A DNA stretch of 64,000 bases from Trileptium ribeirensis (GCA_030248225.1 JASANE010001729.1:1-64000), one strand, 5' to 3'; numbered from the stretch's first letter, positions 23,078 to 35,438 are shown. Notes: generated by a model from the letters alone, not told the origin. Numbers and translations are program-made.

Positions 23078-25685
23078 AGGGAAGTACGCCAAATACGGAC
23101 AGGCGCCTAATATGGACAACTTTCGCATTCAGCCTTACGGAACTAGTTAGGAAATTCATCTTTTTGCGCGACTTTTTAATATAACGTAGCTGGAAATTTT
23201 TTGTGCCCATAGCGCAATTTCTGCGTAGCTAAGTTTTGTTTTCGTTAAGTTATAGACATTTTACTAATTGCATTCTGATGTCGCTTTTTAAAAACATAGA
23301 TTCGTAAGTGTGAGGTTCATTTTTTTTTGGTTTAGGGAATTTTAATTCCCAGTGGCCGTCTATAGGGAAACTATAGCTTATTCGAAAGCTTGTAAACCAA
23401 TCTTTTAATAGTGTAAACAAAACATAGTATTACCGATGAAGTTATTGAGTTATTTCACAAAATTTAAATTTTTCCAAAAATTTCGTAGGGATTCCTGATA
23501 TGAACACCAGTTGTATTTGTGGATTCCTATTATAGACATAGGATTCCTAATACGCACACTATCTACAAGTTGCAGGGCAAGGACATTTGTGTATATTAAT
23601 TCTCCTAAACATTAGCTTACAGTGTCGTCGTGCTGGCACTAACCACTGCAGTTTTTGTGCAACGCATAAAGGATATTATAAAACAGGATGAATTGATGTT
23701 TGCGGTGACATAGGGTAAAACCCAACGGATATTATAACTACTCTTGACTTGACTTTTGGTGTAACGATAGTAACAGGACGTTATTAGCATATATCATTAT
23801 GACGATTTCTAATGCCTATCGTGTTAACATAGTCTTTTACTTTCAGGAGAAAAAGGGAGATTTGCTAAAACGATGAATTAACCCTCCGATCCCTGCGCTT
23901 TTCGGTTTACCTCGAATCTCTTGACAGGGTCCACTGTACCCCCTCCCCAGAATTTCTTTTATTTTGTGTCATAACCTGAACCTATCGATCAAAAAGACTA
24001 TAATAGATAGAAAACCACAACATCATTCATGTGCATAATTCTTATCTTCATTCAAGCGCCAAAGGCATAGCGCATCTCATCTGCTATCAAGGTTTCGCCA
24101 GACTGGGAATAAAAGACGTAGGTAAATTTTTTCAAACGCTTCAAACAACTCGGCTACCAACGCAACTTTGGGATTTCAGGCTTGCGGTATATTTCCATTC
24201 AATCCCAGTGCTGTCTCTGACGAAGCATTTTCGACGTCGTATGCTTGTCAGCAGCTTGAGGAGGTCGCTGCGTCCACCATGGATGATTCTCTTGGCGGCG
24301 GTAATGATATCGCGCACGCAGAGACTAGTAATTTCATCCAAGGTAGAATCAATATGGTGAGCCCAGGGCCTGCTAATTTCATTCCTCGCGGTGGCACAAG
24401 TTCGGAGCGCCGCGAGTCTGTGGATCTGCCCATGACTTCAACGCCATGCTCATCACAGCGGCAGCAAGAAAGTGAGAGATGTGACATGATGTTGGGGACC
24501 GAGAGTGGTGGCTGGCGGCCCTTTACACAACAAGAAGTTTACCGCCTGGGCCTTGATGAATCATGCCCACCTGGCAACTCAGCTTGTGGCTCATCACAAG
24601 ACAAACAAACATACACAACCTTGACTCCTGGTCATCCCAGTGCTGTCCCAATGCTGGGTTCCGAAGTTCTAGTTACAGCATCAAGCCAAAATGTAACAAG
24701 CTATGGTAGCTTCCCAAAATCTTTTTGCCGATGAGTTGTCTCCTGTTATTGCATCGACAAACTCGGGTTCACATGGTCGGCAACAAAATAGGACTCACCT
24801 TACTAGCGATGGTAGTATGCAAATGCTTGAAGACTGTGGAAAGAAATATGGTGTGCGCCGCGGAATGGGTAAACAGCCAAAGAAATAAAAAAAGATTTCA
24901 AAAGGCCCACTGTTGAATACGTATGATGCGTGTCTTGTTCGCGGCAAAATAGAAAAATGGTCATTGGATTGGATCCAATGTTCTGAATGTGATCTGTGGC
25001 AACACGACACCTGTCCTGGTAAACAACTGAAACGTTGCTTTTTGTGTTTGTCTTGCTTAAAGGATGTAAATAGTTAAACCGTGTTACAAATCTTACTATG
25101 AACCCATTCTCGAATTCGTCACGTGATAATAGCAGCTTAAAATGAGAAGGGTTGCTTATTTGCAATTATGTATCTTGCTACACTACAGGTATGTTTCGTT
25201 TAATTTCTAAACTTATAAACCCTTAAAAGTTGACGTAGTTCTTTCATAGATTCAAATTAGTCGTCGATGTTACTCATTATGTTCTCTTTTGTTACTTTTG
25301 AACAAAATTCACAACTTTTGCGGAAATAAAGATTAAACTAACTTTTTTATCACAATAGAGATACAGCTTTGGTACGTACATAAGTGTTGGGGTGCTGCAC
25401 CCTGGTATTTTAAGGTCATACCTATACTTTATTTTTTAAGCATTCAGAATTTTCAATCCTTTATGTTGTTGTCATTGCTATTGTTGAATCGGGATTTGAT
25501 TAAAAGTTTGTGAATATATACAGCATTGCGGCTGTTTACATTACGCATTATGCTTTGAACAGCATCTTTTGAGCAATAGTTCGAGTAGTATTTGCCAAAT
25601 TTTCTGACAGTCCATAGTCCATATTAAGAATCGTGCGTTCATATTAGAAATCCTATTGTTCAATTTAAGAAGCCAACACCCCCTA
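23078..25685 (+). mobile_element. pogo/Tigger-like DNA transposon, internally reduced
   Basis: The element is defined by a transposase relic flanked by reiterated subterminal motifs with consensus near GATTCCTAATATGRACA. On the left they occur at about 23089-23102, 23105-23118, 23490-23506, 23521-23538 and 23541-23558. On the right they are inverted, at 25617-25632, 25637-25653 and 25658-25674. The outer ends TAAGGGAAGT (left) and ACCCCCTA (right) are loosely inverted and abut TA, the duplication expected for Tc1/mariner-pogo elements. Boundaries are approximate. Confidence 0.6.
24126..25077 (+). pseudogene. C-terminal part of a pogo-like transposase with PHD-like finger
   Basis: GFQACGIFPFNP (24171-24206) is the conserved motif that follows the DDE_1 domain in pogo, Tigger and jerky-like transposases. 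The frame continues to 24734 as a low-complexity Ser-rich linker. It then shifts by one, is interrupted by TAA at 24886-24888, and ends with W-x2-C-x2-C-x2-W-x-H-x3-C and three more cysteines (24970-25056) before a stop at 25077. This pattern resembles the PHD-like finger found at the C-terminus of several animal members. The helix-turn-helix and DDE catalytic core are not recognisable upstream, so it is truncated and dead. Confidence 0.65.
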
Positions 25686-27192
25686 TGCAACATATGTTAT
25701 TGAAAAAGGACTTCCCCTACCTACTTCTTGCAAAATAAAAATTTGACTTAGTTTAATTTAAGCAAAAATTTTCATAAACCACACTGCGTTCCGATAGCGC
25801 AACTTATTCTATGGCCACAGAGAAATTCTTCGAGCAACAACTGCTGACAGTGCCAGAAATACTTTGTCATGAAATGAAACATTGTTCCTACAACTATATG
25901 TTCCTGTGAGCAGATTTTTTTATGATGGATTCACAGTGCTATAACAAAGGTTTTGCGTTCTGCTCATGGTTGAGCTAAGCTATAATAGTTGAAAACCAAC
26001 GAAGTAACAGAAACGATTTAACAACAACATAGTTTGTTACCGGTCAAGCCAACCTTACACAGAACTGTTATGAATTGTCCATACTCACAGTGCTCTTTCA
26101 CTCACAATTTGTAGAAGACTTCGTGCTGCACACCAGCAGAGATAGACGAATACATTGCTGCAGGCAAAAAAGCTGTTTGTTCTGCTCGATAACATTCGTT
26201 TTCTTATCGATTTAATACTCTTCATTGTTACTGTTTTACCACGCACTGAAGCGATTTGCTGCAATAGATAAAGTTTGCTTGCAAGTTACAAATTTTGCGA
26301 TGTGATTTACGAGAATTTTTTCAATTTACATTTACGTCTTTTTACACATCCTATGCGAAATGGCTAAGGTGTTTCACAAATAGTATGGGCAATGCATGTA
26401 TCTATATATTTGATTCCATCCGTATGAACCAATATTACACTACCTAACAAGTTATTCTGTGCCAAAGCGTTTCGCGTATGGATCAATTATGTGGGATCAA
26501 ACATTTGCATTCTTAAAAGAAGAAGGTCACAGCAGTCATATGATTCTGGCAAGGAATTTTATGTTCGTGCAATACTTTTACGGAAGGTGCAAAACAACAG
26601 CCGGTTTTTTATTGCACTTAACCAAAGTGTACATCATCTAGTGCACAATTAAAATTGTGGTGACCTTGTAACGTCTATCTATGTCGTCTATACTTGACAT
26701 TATTAGCGACACATTTAACTTTAATTATTATCATGCTATGGATTAGGTACATCTTGCTCGCAGCGCAACTACGGGTTCGAAACATTTCTTATTAGCTGTA
26801 TTGTGACAAAACCTTCCTTATGTTCTAATTATGACAAATCCTGTTGTGACAAACACTCCTTATCCTTCAAGGCATTGGATCTCTAAAATCATTTAACTTA
26901 AATATGAGAGCTAAACTAGTAATATATGACTTGTAAATTATCATATTTACTGTGTTTGTACGAAAATAAATAAACAGATTGGAATGCAAATTATTTTGCT
27001 AGATTTCGTGTGATGAATTGTGAACATTGCGAAAATGCTATCAAGGGGCAAAAATCGCGATGAAGCTCTGTTGCATAACATTGCCTGACACATTACGTCC
27101 ACGACTGGCAATACATTCGTAATGCCGTTAGTGATTAAAGTTCAATATATGTTACACCCTCGTTGTAAAGGATTTGGTAATACAATTGTCTA
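25686..27192. other. AT-rich spacer
   Basis: No gene, RNA or repeat supported. Confidence 0.4.
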
Positions 27193-27591
27193 TTTATCGC
27201 GAATTTAATGCGCTATAAGGCTCAACGGTAGCTGGGAATCAGATTTGGCTGTTAACCTTGAGTTAAGCAAGATTTAGAATAACCAACTGCTTAACCGTTT
27301 AACGCGAACGCTTGTTCCACGACAATTTATCGCGAATTTAATGCGCTATAAGGCTCAACGGTAGCTGGGAATCAGATTTGGCTGTTAACCTTGAGTTAAG
27401 CAAGATTTAGAATAACCAACTGCTTAACCGTTTAACGCGAACGCTTGTTCCACGACAATTTATCGCGAATTTAATGCGCTATAAGGCTCAACGGTAGCTG
27501 GGAATCAGATTTGGCTGTTAACCTTGAGTTAAGCAAAATTTAGAATAACCAACTGCTTAACCGTTTAACGCGAACGCTTGTTCCACGACAA
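27193..27591. repeat. Three tandem copies of a 133-bp unit
   Basis: Units start at 27193, 27326 and 27459 and fill 399 bp exactly. Only one difference (AAGCAAG versus AAGCAAA) was noted by eye, so the array is very young or homogenised. Each unit contains TTAAGCA and TGCTTAA about 20 bases apart, able to form a hairpin, and several CGCGAA words. Confidence 0.95.
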
Positions 27592-28941
27592 CCAATTATG
27601 CTGCGCAGGGTTGCACTTATTAAATCCCAGGGGCAGTGTACGACTGGCCACGTATTATTGTTCGCTCACTTTTCGACAAGCGTTAAAAATCCAAAAAGTA
27701 AGTTCGAAATAGATCAATCGCAGATGTAGCTTGTGACTTGTAAATGCAATATTCTATGCATCACGGCGACGTATAATTTTCCAGCGGTACACGAAATTTT
27801 AAATTCCGGACTTGAGATTTAATAAAAAGAACAACATATGAATTTACTAAAGATCCAAGTGTTGCGACAGTTAAAAGTGGCATTATATCGTCTATAAAAG
27901 CAGGTTTCACAACACTATCTTCATTACAATAGGTAGATGTTTAATATATCATAGTAATAAAGTGTAATCATTTGCTGTATTTACAATGACATTTGGTTTG
28001 TTTTCAAATTTTGAAACAGTTCCATCGTCAGAAACTACAGAACAAGCAGATTCCAGCATGATAAACTGTCATACGTACAATACTTGAGCCAAAAGTGACT
28101 CAAACCTAAAAATTAATAACTTGTAACTTGCATTGCTTAGTTTATCGTCGAATAATGAAAATATATCATTATTTGTATATGTTAATGAATGCTTAGCTTC
28201 TTGCTTCGTTTCTGCCATGGCGTCCTCATTCAGTTATGTGAATACGTTTCGATTTGATGTAGAATCACGTTCAATCAGAAGAAATTAACTTTACTAGACT
28301 ATCACTTTACAGCCAACTACAATACCGGATATTGCAGAATAGTAAGTCTACAGCTGCTATTTTTATTTAATTGCGCACTATTTCTATGTAATAATGTAAT
28401 ATTTATAAGCCTTCAGTAATTACGTTCTCAAATTTAACAGTATACATTCGATATACATGTTCGTAATAATTATAACATCAGAACAGCAAATCTAGCAGAC
28501 AAAAACAGCTCACTTGTGGTTAGTTTCTTAAAGGAATTTTAGTATCGCACAACATGAGCTATCATAGTTTTCTATTCGATTGTATTATGATTAGATATTA
28601 TAATTTTGTTTCATTTATAGTTCCTTTTGTAATCTTGTTATTTTTTTAAATATTATTGTAACGCAGATAGATTACGAGAACTACTACAATTATTGTACTG
28701 CACTGTTTTTGTGTTCAATTTGTAAGAGGTAATTTTCATTAATCGGGTTTTTTCTAATCCTTATTCTCCGTTGTATTCTGGATTCTGATTGTGTTTTCGT
28801 CCAGTTCGTTCATACAAATAATAGAACAGTTTCATGTTTTGCTAGGAATTTGAAATTATTCACCTTGACATTGTTCTTTATAATCAAAATGTATTGATAA
28901 GTGCCGTGTTGGCAAGTTGTTCGATTTCCATTGTTTTGCAG
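27592..28941. other. AT-rich region, possible 5' part of a gene
   Basis: Apart from the TATA-like site and a 33-codon frame (27986-28087, containing SNFETVPSSETTEQADSS), I see no supported feature. Confidence 0.3.
27893..27900 (+). promoter_or_regulatory. TATA-box-like TATAAAAG
   Basis: A consensus TATA box lies about 85 bases before an ATG (27986) that opens a 33-codon frame ending at 28087. In AT-rich DNA this match is not rare, so the promoter is only a suggestion. It gains slight weight from the candidate exons further downstream. Confidence 0.25.
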
Positions 28942-29226
28942 AGTCAAGGAATGAACTTTTTAACCAAATGAGGAGTATTACATATTATGATTTGCACAAG
29001 GAACAGATCTATGGTACGATTTAACTTGTCAGACTATAAGTATTATAAAATCTTTATCCAAAGAACCGTGGTTTTACTGTGGTTCAGTCACTGATGGTTC
29101 CAGAAGAATTCCTTCAGTAAATTTAAATAATGCCATCAAAAATTTGAAAAAATGTGTGTTAAAACAACCTGTTGATCAAGGATGGCTCGAGCTCCCACGT
29201 CACCCTCATCACATATTATTGGATCC
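28942..29226 (+). pseudogene. Candidate exon of an unknown gene with one frameshift
   Basis: The acceptor TGTTTTGCAG ends at 28941 and the donor GTAAGT starts at 29227, giving 285 bases. The first part reads openly in one frame (28944 to about 29020; RNELFNQMRSITYYDLHKEQ). The second part reads in the -1 frame from 28991 to the donor (SKEPWFYCGSVTDGSRRIPS, then QGWLELPRHPHHILLD). Both halves look coding rather than random, with few Lys/Asn/Ile runs. The frame change within 28991-29022 suggests a pseudogene, a sequence error or a missed splice. Family unrecognised. Confidence 0.4.
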
Positions 29227-30645
29227 GTAAGTGCGCTCAGTTATAGCATATAATAAACAGTGCTAGTTTTAATTTTAACACGGTTTTATGGATTATATAA
29301 GACAGAGTTAACAGCCGTATAGTTTCTACACAATTGGTTTGAAACCGCTATAAAGATAAGATCTGAAATATTCATGCACATTTGCTAAAAATAAGTTTGA
29401 AGTTATTGCAATATATATAAAAGTTCACGGTTTCAAGTTTAGTTGCCATATAACACTTTCATAGTCATTAAGCTGTGAAGGATTTCATCTTTAATGCCGT
29501 TTCATGAATGTATTCTTAATATGATGAGATTTTAGAGTGTTACAGATGGCCCAGTTTTATGAAATAATTTTCTTGGAGATATTTGTCCACTTCTAAGTGT
29601 ATGTCACCTCTAAATGCATGCATTGCTATAAACAATTATAATTCTGCACGGGTTATTTAAATGAATATTAACAAATTTCATAGCGAATTTGGATAAAAAC
29701 TATGGAACTGTGTGATCATATTAGGCATTTGCATGGGGTATTTGTATTGACTGAAGGTATACTTGTTCAATAATAGATACACTAACAAAAAGTTGAATAT
29801 AAATTTTTACTCAATGGACTGCATAGATAATGCAATAGACCAGGTTGCTCAACTAAAAACAATGTGCTGTTAAAACATTGGTTTAGAAAAATTAGTCGTT
29901 CTGCTAAATCAACTTTGTCTTAGATTTGAAAATGCATTTTTTGTTAATGTGCGGTAGATGATGAATTTTCCTAGATTAAAAGTAAACAAAAGTTAAACGC
30001 CTCATCTGTGACAACAAGATTGCTTCTGTTAAAATATGTCGTTTGCTAATTTTTTATCTTTCTCGCTATTCCGGGACCAAATTTGAAATTATTTTGAATT
30101 ATTGAGACATGTAATTAACAGAAATACGTGATTTGCTAATTTTTTTATCGTCTCCACGCAGAATGTATTCCGTACCAAATACCCACAATATAAAAATTTG
30201 TGGGTAGCATCCAGACATTTTATGGGTAATTTTTACCATGCCCCTTTAATTATAAAATGGATGATCTTTTACGGCAACATTTTTCAACTTAGTCGCTAAA
30301 AGTGTCTTTTTTTGAGCAGCCCAAGATCAAATGAGAGTCCTTAAAAGACACATTCAAAAAATTTGTAATCAGAGCATATTATTATTATCAACATATTTTC
30401 CAGTAGTAAAATAGATTTCTCATATTTAACAATTCGAAAATAAATACTAACGGATCCAGTATTTTAATTGTGCTATTTATGTACACAAATGGTGTAAGAT
30501 TAGAACTGCATCCGCCACCACGATTAAAGACAATGAGATGTTTTATTAGCTGTGTCCAAAAATGACAAACAATTATTTTTAACTCATCGAATAATTCCAA
30601 ATCAGTTTGCTTTTCCTTTTTTAATTTAAATTTAATGATTGATTT

Positions 30646-30703
<58 letters not shown>

Positions 30704-31102
30704 GTAGAATAACAACACGAGGCATGATTTGATATAAAATATTATAAAAAAAATAAATGCATAAAAAGTTTAAAATCGTTTAAGAACAATAAAGCAAGAA
30801 ACCATTTCATTGTAAAATTGAATTTTGTACGCCTTTCATTCAGTATTCGGACAAAAACAATTCCGACATCCTACTTTTATTATTTGCAAAGCCTCATATT
30901 ATGTTTTATTAAGTTATCTAAACTGTTTAGTTTTTGACGACGAAAATTGTGACTACTGAACGTTGTGGCATTGTTTTCCGTTGAAGGAAATTGTGCAATT
31001 TAGCCGTGGTTACCATTATAATGTACGTGGTTGCAAATACTAATATATGAATAAAGTTTGCTTTCACGTATTGTTGCAGTCAACATATAAAATGAATTGC
31101 AG
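29227..31102. other. AT-rich intergenic or intronic region
   Basis: It contains a (GATT)n microsatellite and a small hairpin TACCCACA/TGTGGGTA at 30180-30206. No gene was recognised. Confidence 0.4.
30648..30703. repeat. (GATT)n microsatellite
   Basis: An uninterrupted tetranucleotide array of about a dozen units follows an imperfect start. Confidence 0.95.
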
Positions 31103-31192
31103 TTTATTAAGAGGGATATTACGAGCCCAGATGAATGTGATAGTGAACTAAGTTTGTTTGACAAGCAGAATATTTATCCTCCGACTGGTTGA
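31103..31192 (+). CDS. Weak candidate terminal exon
   Basis: After an acceptor GAATTGCAG ending at 31102, 29 codons are open to a TGA at 31190-31192. The peptide (ITSPDECDSELSLFDKQNIY) is acidic and has a plausible composition. Its phase does not match the donor at 29227, so extra exons would be needed if both belong to one gene. Low certainty. Confidence 0.2.
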   Translation, partial: FIKRDITSPDECDSELSLFDKQNIYPPTG

Positions 31193-32421
31193 TCCCCTGG
31201 GATACCATCATCACACCGAAGTACCAGCTGCTCCAGGAAACTAGTATCTTGACTATGTTTGTTTCCGGTTTCACAAAAGTATCAGCAGTTATTTTTATGT
31301 ATTATTTTAAATTTTTCATGTGTCGTTTCTGACTGGCACACATAATTGGTAGTTCCCCCAGTTAGAAACGTTATATTTTTTATTAAGCATGTGGGTTGTT
31401 ACTACAATTAGAGCTAGCACATTTTGCTATAGAAAGCAGGTAACCATATTCATCAATGCTAACAAACAATGAGCGCTATGCTTCATATGCTTCCCTCCCG
31501 CAGTTACGATATTTTTACATGAGATTAATTTACTGACACTTATTATTGCTGATATGCAACAGCTGCTGCAAGTGCTTTACGTATTACACTGCCATAAAAG
31601 TTAGTGCAGTTATACATACTTCTGTCATTACTGTCACTGCCGTTAATCTGTGAGATTGCATTCCGTCTACTGTAAAGAATTGCTGTTTCACGTTGTGCCA
31701 GGAAGCTGTACATTATAAGCGCCTCTTACCAACCAACCAAACAAATTCCTTTATTGTCTTTCAAATACATTTTATGACCAGCGACGTACCAATAGAAGCC
31801 ACTTCAACTATGCCACTAATATCAGTAAAATTTAAAATTTATTTGTAAATTAGAAATTAAGAACATGTCAATTGCTTATAGCACAAGCTTTGCGGACTCC
31901 CCATCCCCAATGACTCAACTATCCCTCTAAGACCTCTGATCTCGACCAGGTATCATAAATGCTCATGAAGCGATTTTGTCCTCCCAGAATCTCGGACCAC
32001 TTCCTCAACCCCTTTTCCCGAGTGGTCGCCTACCCCCTGACAGGTAGTTCAACCCACTTTGGTGACGCCGCAGGCGCTGAACACTTAGGCGCCGCACCCA
32101 CGCCACCCGCCGACAGGCTCACCCTACAATTTAGGAAAAATCTTGAGGATAGGAAGGGCAGAAAGAAGGATGTGCCCCCAAGCTTGATTCCTAGAAGACA
32201 GCTTCCCTCCCCACACAACTTCCATGTTCCCAAGTCCCTGGCCTGCATAAAACAATGGCTATGAAAGCATATCTGAGGTTGATTCTCAAATAGGGCAAAT
32301 ATAAGATAGCATGCAGTCATGTGCGTTGATGTAATCAGTAACTAGTGGGTTGAATCTTTTTTAGCCGAGCTAATATTGCTAATGAAAGATCGAACGGTTA
32401 TTATCAAGCTGTTAGACACTT
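31193..32421. other. Spacer with a GC-richer patch
   Basis: Bases 31959-32264 are open for 101 codons on the plus strand and 96 codons on the minus strand. Compositional bias explains both. Neither has motifs I recognise. Confidence 0.35.
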
Positions 32422-33455
32422 ATTATTGAATTCGAGTGAAACGAGAATTTTCAATTTTGGCTTTGGAGGGGGGTTGAGGAGGTCCTGTCTGTGTGTATGT
32501 CGCACCTGGATCTCGATAACGGTTGGGCGGATTTTGATGCATGATAGCTCATTCGAACCGCAATGGAATTTAGGTATAGTGACGGAGCCCGATTTTTGAA
32601 TTTTTTCCCGTGGGAAAAGTTATGGGGCAAAATGACGTCATTTTGGCCCATTTTTCGGGCACCCCTCCAGTCTTTGCAAATTTTCTCAATAAGTAAAGGA
32701 GATATCCGCAAACTAATAGGCCTATTCCATGTAGCTTTACCAGTGCTTTCCAATGATATATAACAAGTTTTTCAACTACTTCCCAATCTGGAGTCTATAA
32801 GCTTATAGTTGGCGCCAAATTTCATATTTGGTTAAAAGTCGTAGGAAATGCACCTAAATGTGTGTTTTTTGTTGCTTTTAGTGTCTTATATGGGGTTTTC
32901 TGGGCAGATAAACTCATTGCAAGTGTTATAAATATTGTTTGGTAAATATGTTTACACTTCTGGTTCATACTTGGCATAAAAAATGACGTTTTCGAAATTT
33001 TTGGTGACAAGTCGTGGGAAAAGCACCTTAATGTGTGTTTATTGTTGGGTTCAGTGTCGGATATGGGGTTTTCTGGGCCGACAAGCTCATTGCGAGTGTC
33101 AAGAATATTGTGTGGCAAATATTTTTCATATTTCTGCTTCATACTTGGTATGAAAAATGAGATTTTTCTCAAGTGTCGGTTTGAATTCTTTAACGTTCTT
33201 TTCACGGTCAATTTAGGGTTTTATTGAATTATTAAATTGCTAGTTCATTGTTTTTGTACTCGTTGTATGATGTTCTGTCTACTTCATACGTTGGCTATCA
33301 AAAGAGGCGGGCGTAACTATGACTCATCACTCACGGTTTATATAATGCTGCACCTGCGTACTGTGTGTAGTCTTTGTTTGTGTGTGCTTCCTACAACAGA
33401 CTTCGGGGGATTGTTCTCACCACTCGAATTCTGGCTCGCAAGCGAGCTTCACTAG
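32422..33455 (+). mobile_element. Helentron-like non-autonomous element, copy 2
   Basis: It has the same left end (GAATTCGAGTG), internal duplication, right CCACTCGAATTC, hairpin GCTCGC-AA-GCGAGC and CACTAG end as the copy at 8629-9417, in the same orientation. It is longer because it keeps about 250 bp (about 33145-33400) that copy 1 has lost. Sequences right after CACTAG differ between copies, which fixes the 3' boundary. Confidence 0.8.
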
Positions 33456-34293
33456 CTACATAGAAATTTGAGTAATTCTATTTCTACTGCTGCAGTTTAC
33501 ATGTGGAACATTGTGTGCGGAAATTTTTTTAGTGCACGCATTTCAGTTGCGAACATGTTCATACAGCCATAGTTGCCGTGCTCATCACGCCAGATTAAAT
33601 ACATATTTGGAGGCAAAAATCTGTATAAATTTCATTATTACAGGTCGTATCTTGTTAGCAAGTGACACATCTTGACATTGGCTAGCATTTTCACGAAGCA
33701 TGTAATTGTAGTCGATATTTGAAGGACGTTGAAACGACTGTACTAGCGACTTGCGTTAAAATATATTAAAATCCTCCTTTCTGTTCAAGAAAATAAGAAA
33801 CGTTTATTAGCACCACCAGTTAGCGCAGAAATAGGTTTCGTAACTTATCTCAAATACGTTGAGTGCATGTGTGCTTTACTTGGCGCGCTTTTGGCTTGCT
33901 GAGCGTTTCATTGTTCAACCATGTACTTTTAACAAGGATAAATGATAGAAATTTTTTTGCCGCAAAATCGACGCAGATATTTCTGTGGTCACAAGTTTCC
34001 AAAGAGTTGGTTCGTGGTATTGAATATAACAATGCACCATGCCGTAGGTCGAATATTTATAAATATCGATAACATGTCAAAACGCAGGTTGAGGTGGTAA
34101 AAAATCCAATGTCCATGTTTTGGGCACAAAACATTCGATGTCGTTGCATCAGTTTATATAATCTGAGAATATTGTGGTCCAATTGATTCACATATTCATC
34201 AACATATTACAAATTGTGCATGAATAAACATGCCCATGAAATTGGCAATGGAGATGACGATTTGGCCTTCCCGAAGCAGTGGAAAAGTAAGAG
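33456..34293. other. Spacer, nothing recognised
   Basis: No coding block or repeat that I can support. Confidence 0.4.
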
Positions 34294-34861
34294 AAGTCTC
34301 ACATTATCTTTTCATGTATAGCCGTAATAGTCTCTGGGCCCCCAATCATCTCTCGCCCCAAAAGAGGTCTCTTCGAGACCCGGGTCGCCTCTTTTCAGGG
34401 ATAGCCTCCTGGTGATGCTAAATTATCGTTCGTTACCTTCGGATTTTTGGTGGTATAAAGTTTTTTTCATAAATTTTTATCCCAAAAGGTCGCTTAATAT
34501 CGCCTACCCCCTTCCCTCTATGGGTCAGTTTTCCTCTCTTTTGGAAAAGGTTTCAGGGCTCTATCTCTTTAGAGGGTTCCGGAGGGGGCCCTAAATTCAG
34601 GGGTCTAAAATTTAAAAAAATGGATTTTGGTTTTTTCAGTTTTGACCATAACTTTTGATTCTAGGGACCGATTTGGCTCAAATTTGCATATTTTAATGGA
34701 TTTGAACAATGGCTTATCTAAGAGTGTTTGGAATATCTCAATAGTTTGCTCTGGTAACAAGATATTGAGTCAGACATTGGGAATAAAAGCGAAAAATGGA
34801 TATTTAGCAATTTGGTTAGATATATTTGATGCATTGGTGCGTAATGTTTAGTGGAAGAAAA

Positions 34862-34933
34862 GCTTAGGCTTAGGCTCAGGCTTAGTTGCAGCCTTAGGCT
34901 TAGTCTCAGGCTTACTATCAGCCTAAGCCTTAG
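34862..34933. repeat. Degenerate TTAGGC-like repeat block
   Basis: Repeated CTTAGG, CTCAGG and GCCTTAGG words, first in one orientation and then ending in CCTAAGCC, so the block can fold back. It directly precedes the recognisable transposase segment. Similar blocks occur at 52913-52986 and 60873-60948. Confidence 0.7.
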
Positions 34934-34947
34934 ACTTTATGCTGGAC

Positions 34948-35438
34948 GTTGAAACTGACGAGTTAATGTTTTCTCGACAAAAATATAATCGCGGGTTACC
35001 TCGTCGCAAACATGGCTGGGTGGTTTGAATGCTGGAACGCGGAACACAAAGGTGTCTACTTTTTCGTGTTCCGGCAAGAACTATCGGAGTCATCATGCCC
35101 ATAATTTGTCAGCATGTCCGCCTAAGAAATCCTGCAGTACTCATATATAGCTTTGTTACATATATAAATGGGTTTGCGAGATTGCCGCTACCGCAAACCT
35201 TACATCATTAAAGGGCTGATCAACATAATAGACAATTCGTTAATCCTAATAACGCGGAAGTTCACACCCAGAATATTGACGAGTTATGGGTTCGGCTAAA
35301 GATGCTTTTTGAAACCGTAGGGGTGTTTTGGATGGATTACTCGAAAGATACCTGGCTGAATTTGTATGGCGTCAACAGGTTGCTGCTCATCCATTTGGAA
35401 CCATGGTTCATCAAATGCGGAAAATGTATCGGGGTTAA
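34948..35438 (+). pseudogene. Merlin/IS1595-type transposase relic
   Basis: DDE-superfamily transposase that would cut and paste the surrounding element. VETDELMFSRQKYNRG (34948 on) matches the segment holding the first catalytic Asp. After an in-frame TGA at 35026, MLERGTQRCLLFRVPARTI and PIICQHV match the following beta-strand region. After TAA at 35209, FVNPNNAEVHTQNIDELW matches the conserved H-T-Q-x-I-E/D-x-x-W block. A -1 shift near 35325 leads to RYLAEFVWRQQ and HPFGTM, ending at TAA 35436-35438. Two nonsense codons and a frameshift make it inactive. The N-terminal part is not visible and may be displaced by the TTAGGC-like block. Confidence 0.85.

Noticed and set aside
31959..32264. 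Overlapping long frames on both strands as a gene
   Set aside because: Both strands are open because of local GC richness; no motif, start context or splice signals.
34862..34933. True telomere or chromosome end
   Set aside because: The repeats are short, degenerate, in both orientations and internal.
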